Source: Archangium sp. (GTDB lineage Bacteria; Myxococcota; Myxococcia; Myxococcales; Myxococcaceae). Taken from it: a DNA stretch of 64,000 bases. Where the stretch lies: the NCBI GenBank assembly GCA_030681645.1, contig JAUXRX010000042.1, positions 62,001 through 126,000 on the forward strand, read 5' to 3'. A program made the translations under genes and the position numbers. Numbering within the stretch: position 1 is the first letter of the stretch; each line of letters begins with the position of its first letter. Under the pieces are notes generated by a model. The model was not told the DNA's origin and ran no database searches. It saw nothing but the letters and a program-made list of their open reading frames with translations. This document shows, in pieces, positions 62,894 through 64,000 of the stretch.

Positions 62894-62951
62894 AGCCTTC
62901 GCGCAGTCCTTGCGCTGAACCCTTTTTCTCCGCGCGGCGCTCTGCGGGCCG

Positions 62952-63770
62952 ATGGGAGTGGCCAGGACAGTCCAGGGATGGGTGCGGCTGGCGCTGGCCT
63001 GGCTCAACGCGCGCATCACCTGGCTGGAGTACCGCCTGCGCGTCGCCCGGCCCTTCACCGTCGGGCGCGGGGCCCGGCGCGTCTTCTACCCGGGCTGCTC
63101 TCTGCCGGCGGCTGACCCCGCGCTGGTGATGAAGTCGTTCGAGTGGCTCAAGGCGCGCGATCCCGACGTCGAGCTCTGGTCCGACTGCTGCGGCATGCCC
63201 CTCGACAAGTTCTCCACGCCCGAGGCCAGCGCCCGCGGGCACCGCGAGACGAAGCAGAAGCTCCTCGACGCCGGCACGACCGAGCTCATCACCGCCTGCG
63301 GCAACTGCACCGTGCAGTTCAAGAAGCTGAAGGTGGAGGGCCTGAAGATCACCTCGCTCTACGCTCTGCTCGCCGAGGGCGAGTGGGGTCCGCGCGCGCC
63401 GGCCCTCGCGGCCACGGTGCACCACCCGTGCTCGGCGCGCATCGACAAGAGCCAGCAGGTGCACTTCAAGGCGCTCGCAGATCGCCTCGGCCTCACGCTC
63501 AAGAACGCCGACGACCCGAAGCACCCGCTGCCCTGCTGCCTGACGAAGGGCGAGTCGGCCGACGCCCGAAGGAAGGCCCTGTCCCAGGAATCACTCATCA
63601 CCTACTGCGGCCACTGCACCGTGTCCTTCCAGAAGGACCTCCCCACCCGGCACGTGCTGCAGGAGGTCTTCGACTCGAAGGAGCGCTGGCGCCCGCGCGG
63701 CAAGCTGGGCCGCTTCTTCCAGTATCTCCGCCTGGCGCGGCTGGCCCGACGCGCTGAGGAGCGCCGATGA
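62952..63770 (+). CDS. CCG-domain (HdrB/GlpC-like) FeS protein
   Basis: A 272-residue protein with two cysteine-rich CCG modules: VFYPGCSLP, WSDCCGMPLD and TACGNCTVQFKK; then VHHPCSARID, LPCCLTKGE and ITYCGHCTVSFQK. Such domains bind FeS clusters in heterodisulphide reductase HdrB, GlpC and related electron-transfer subunits. A short amphipathic N-terminus may attach it to the membrane. It is 58 bp downstream of the YgfK-like gene, so is probably its redox partner, perhaps taking the place of the missing FAD/NAD domain. The stop overlaps the next ATG. Confidence 0.82.
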   Translation: MGVARTVQGWVRLALAWLNARITWLEYRLRVARPFTVGRGARRVFYPGCSLPAADPALVMKSFEWLKARDPDVELWSDCCGMPLDKFSTPEASARGHRETKQKLLDAGTTELITACGNCTVQFKKLKVEGLKITSLYALLAEGEWGPRAPALAATVHHPCSARIDKSQQVHFKALADRLGLTLKNADDPKHPLPCCLTKGESADARRKALSQESLITYCGHCTVSFQKDLPTRHVLQEVFDSKERWRPRGKLGRFFQYLRLARLARRAEERR

Positions 63771-64000
63771 TCCGCTGGGGACTGGTGGCCGTGCCGGTGC
63801 TGCTGCTCGCGGGCGTCGGGCTCTCCGGCGTCGAGCTCAGGCAGCTCGCCCTCGAGTTGATCGAGCTGAGCCGGAACGCGGGCCCGCTGGGTGCCGCGCT
63901 CTTCGGGCTGGGCTACGTGGCCGCGACGGTGCTGCTGTTGCCAGGCTCGGTGCTGACGCTCGGCGCGGGCTACGCGTGGGGTCCGCTCTGGGGCGTGGCG
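63767..64000 (+). CDS. VTT/DedA-type membrane protein, N-terminal part
   Basis: Starts ATG in an ATGA overlap with the CCG-domain gene and runs off the right edge after 78 codons. A first membrane helix (WGLVAVPVLLLAGVGLSG) is followed by ALELIELSRNAGPLGAALF and VAATVLLLPGSVLTLGAGYA, in which LPGSVLTLGAGYAWG is typical of the SNARE-associated/VTT (TVP38, DedA-like) family. These act as lipid scramblases or transporters in general. Its overlap with the redox gene suggests co-expression. Confidence 0.75.
   Translation, partial: MIRWGLVAVPVLLLAGVGLSGVELRQLALELIELSRNAGPLGAALFGLGYVAATVLLLPGSVLTLGAGYAWGPLWGVA

Overview
High G+C, gene-dense DNA that reads as a Myxococcota chromosome (delta-proteobacterial myxobacteria or an uncultured relative). 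The evidence is the mix of genes: Ser/Thr kinases with HC2-type zinc fingers or TPRs, a myxobacterial-type sigma-70 relative, hybrid histidine kinases, many lipoproteins with 'DAG', 'DGG' or Gly-rich linkers, PEGA/TPR proteins and a collagen-like lipoprotein. No rRNA, tRNA, CRISPR array, insertion sequence or phage gene was recognised. Genes are closely packed; several operons use ATGA/GTGA stop-start overlaps.

Layout. 1-6.9 kb: a YceI protein and an exported truncated haemoglobin, then a divergent cluster of DUF4331 protein, Gly-rich lipoprotein and TPR protein facing lipoprotein, TPR protein and HupE/UreJ-type membrane protein. 7-24.5 kb: a membrane Ser/Thr kinase, a ChrR-type anti-sigma/ECF sigma pair (singlet-oxygen type), a TPR metzincin-like lipoprotein, a fatty-acyl-CoA ligase, DoxX-like and DUF2269 membrane proteins, a hybrid histidine kinase, a large metalloprotease-like lipoprotein, a lipoprotein fused to a sigma region-2 remnant, an aspartyl/asparaginyl beta-hydroxylase-like protein, a flavodoxin and a YD-repeat lipoprotein. 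24.8-31.6 kb: a complete Hyb-type uptake [NiFe]-hydrogenase operon (small subunit, FeS subunit, NrfD-like membrane subunit, large subunit, protease, HypA, HypB). 39.4-31.6 kb (minus): six genes with no gaps encoding a corrinoid protein, a UroD/MtaA-like methyltransferase homologue, a histidine kinase with a DUF1638-like N-terminus, REC-HDOD, REC with a degenerate HD-GYP, and a PAS hybrid histidine kinase. I regard this as the most likely undescribed system in the window: a methyl-corrinoid module wired to a phosphorelay. 39.5-58 kb: kinases, lipoproteins, a myxobacterial sigma factor with HC2 proteins, KatG, collagen-like and PEGA proteins. 57-64 kb: XdhC and threonine synthase (minus), facing a PLP enzyme, a shortened YgfK-like FeS oxidoreductase, a CCG-domain protein and a VTT/DedA-type membrane protein.

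Two dispersed palindromic repeat families run through the window. Family A (CCCTCTCCCC...GGGGAGAGGG, single or as inverted pairs, REP/REPIN-like) lies mostly between genes but twice inside hupE. Family B is a 27-bp unit (CCCCTCGACTCCGCTCGGGG plus TGAACGG) found as an inverted pair after one gene and in frame inside three unrelated genes (beta-hydroxylase-like, hypB, ygfK-like), where it is read as three different peptides. An 83-bp duplication at the thrC-xdhC junction has made a 28-codon chimeric mini-ORF. The one long gene-free stretch (19688-20107) contains an exact 17-nt match to a universally conserved 23S rRNA segment.

All family names come from reading the translated sequences and general knowledge of the families; no database search was run.
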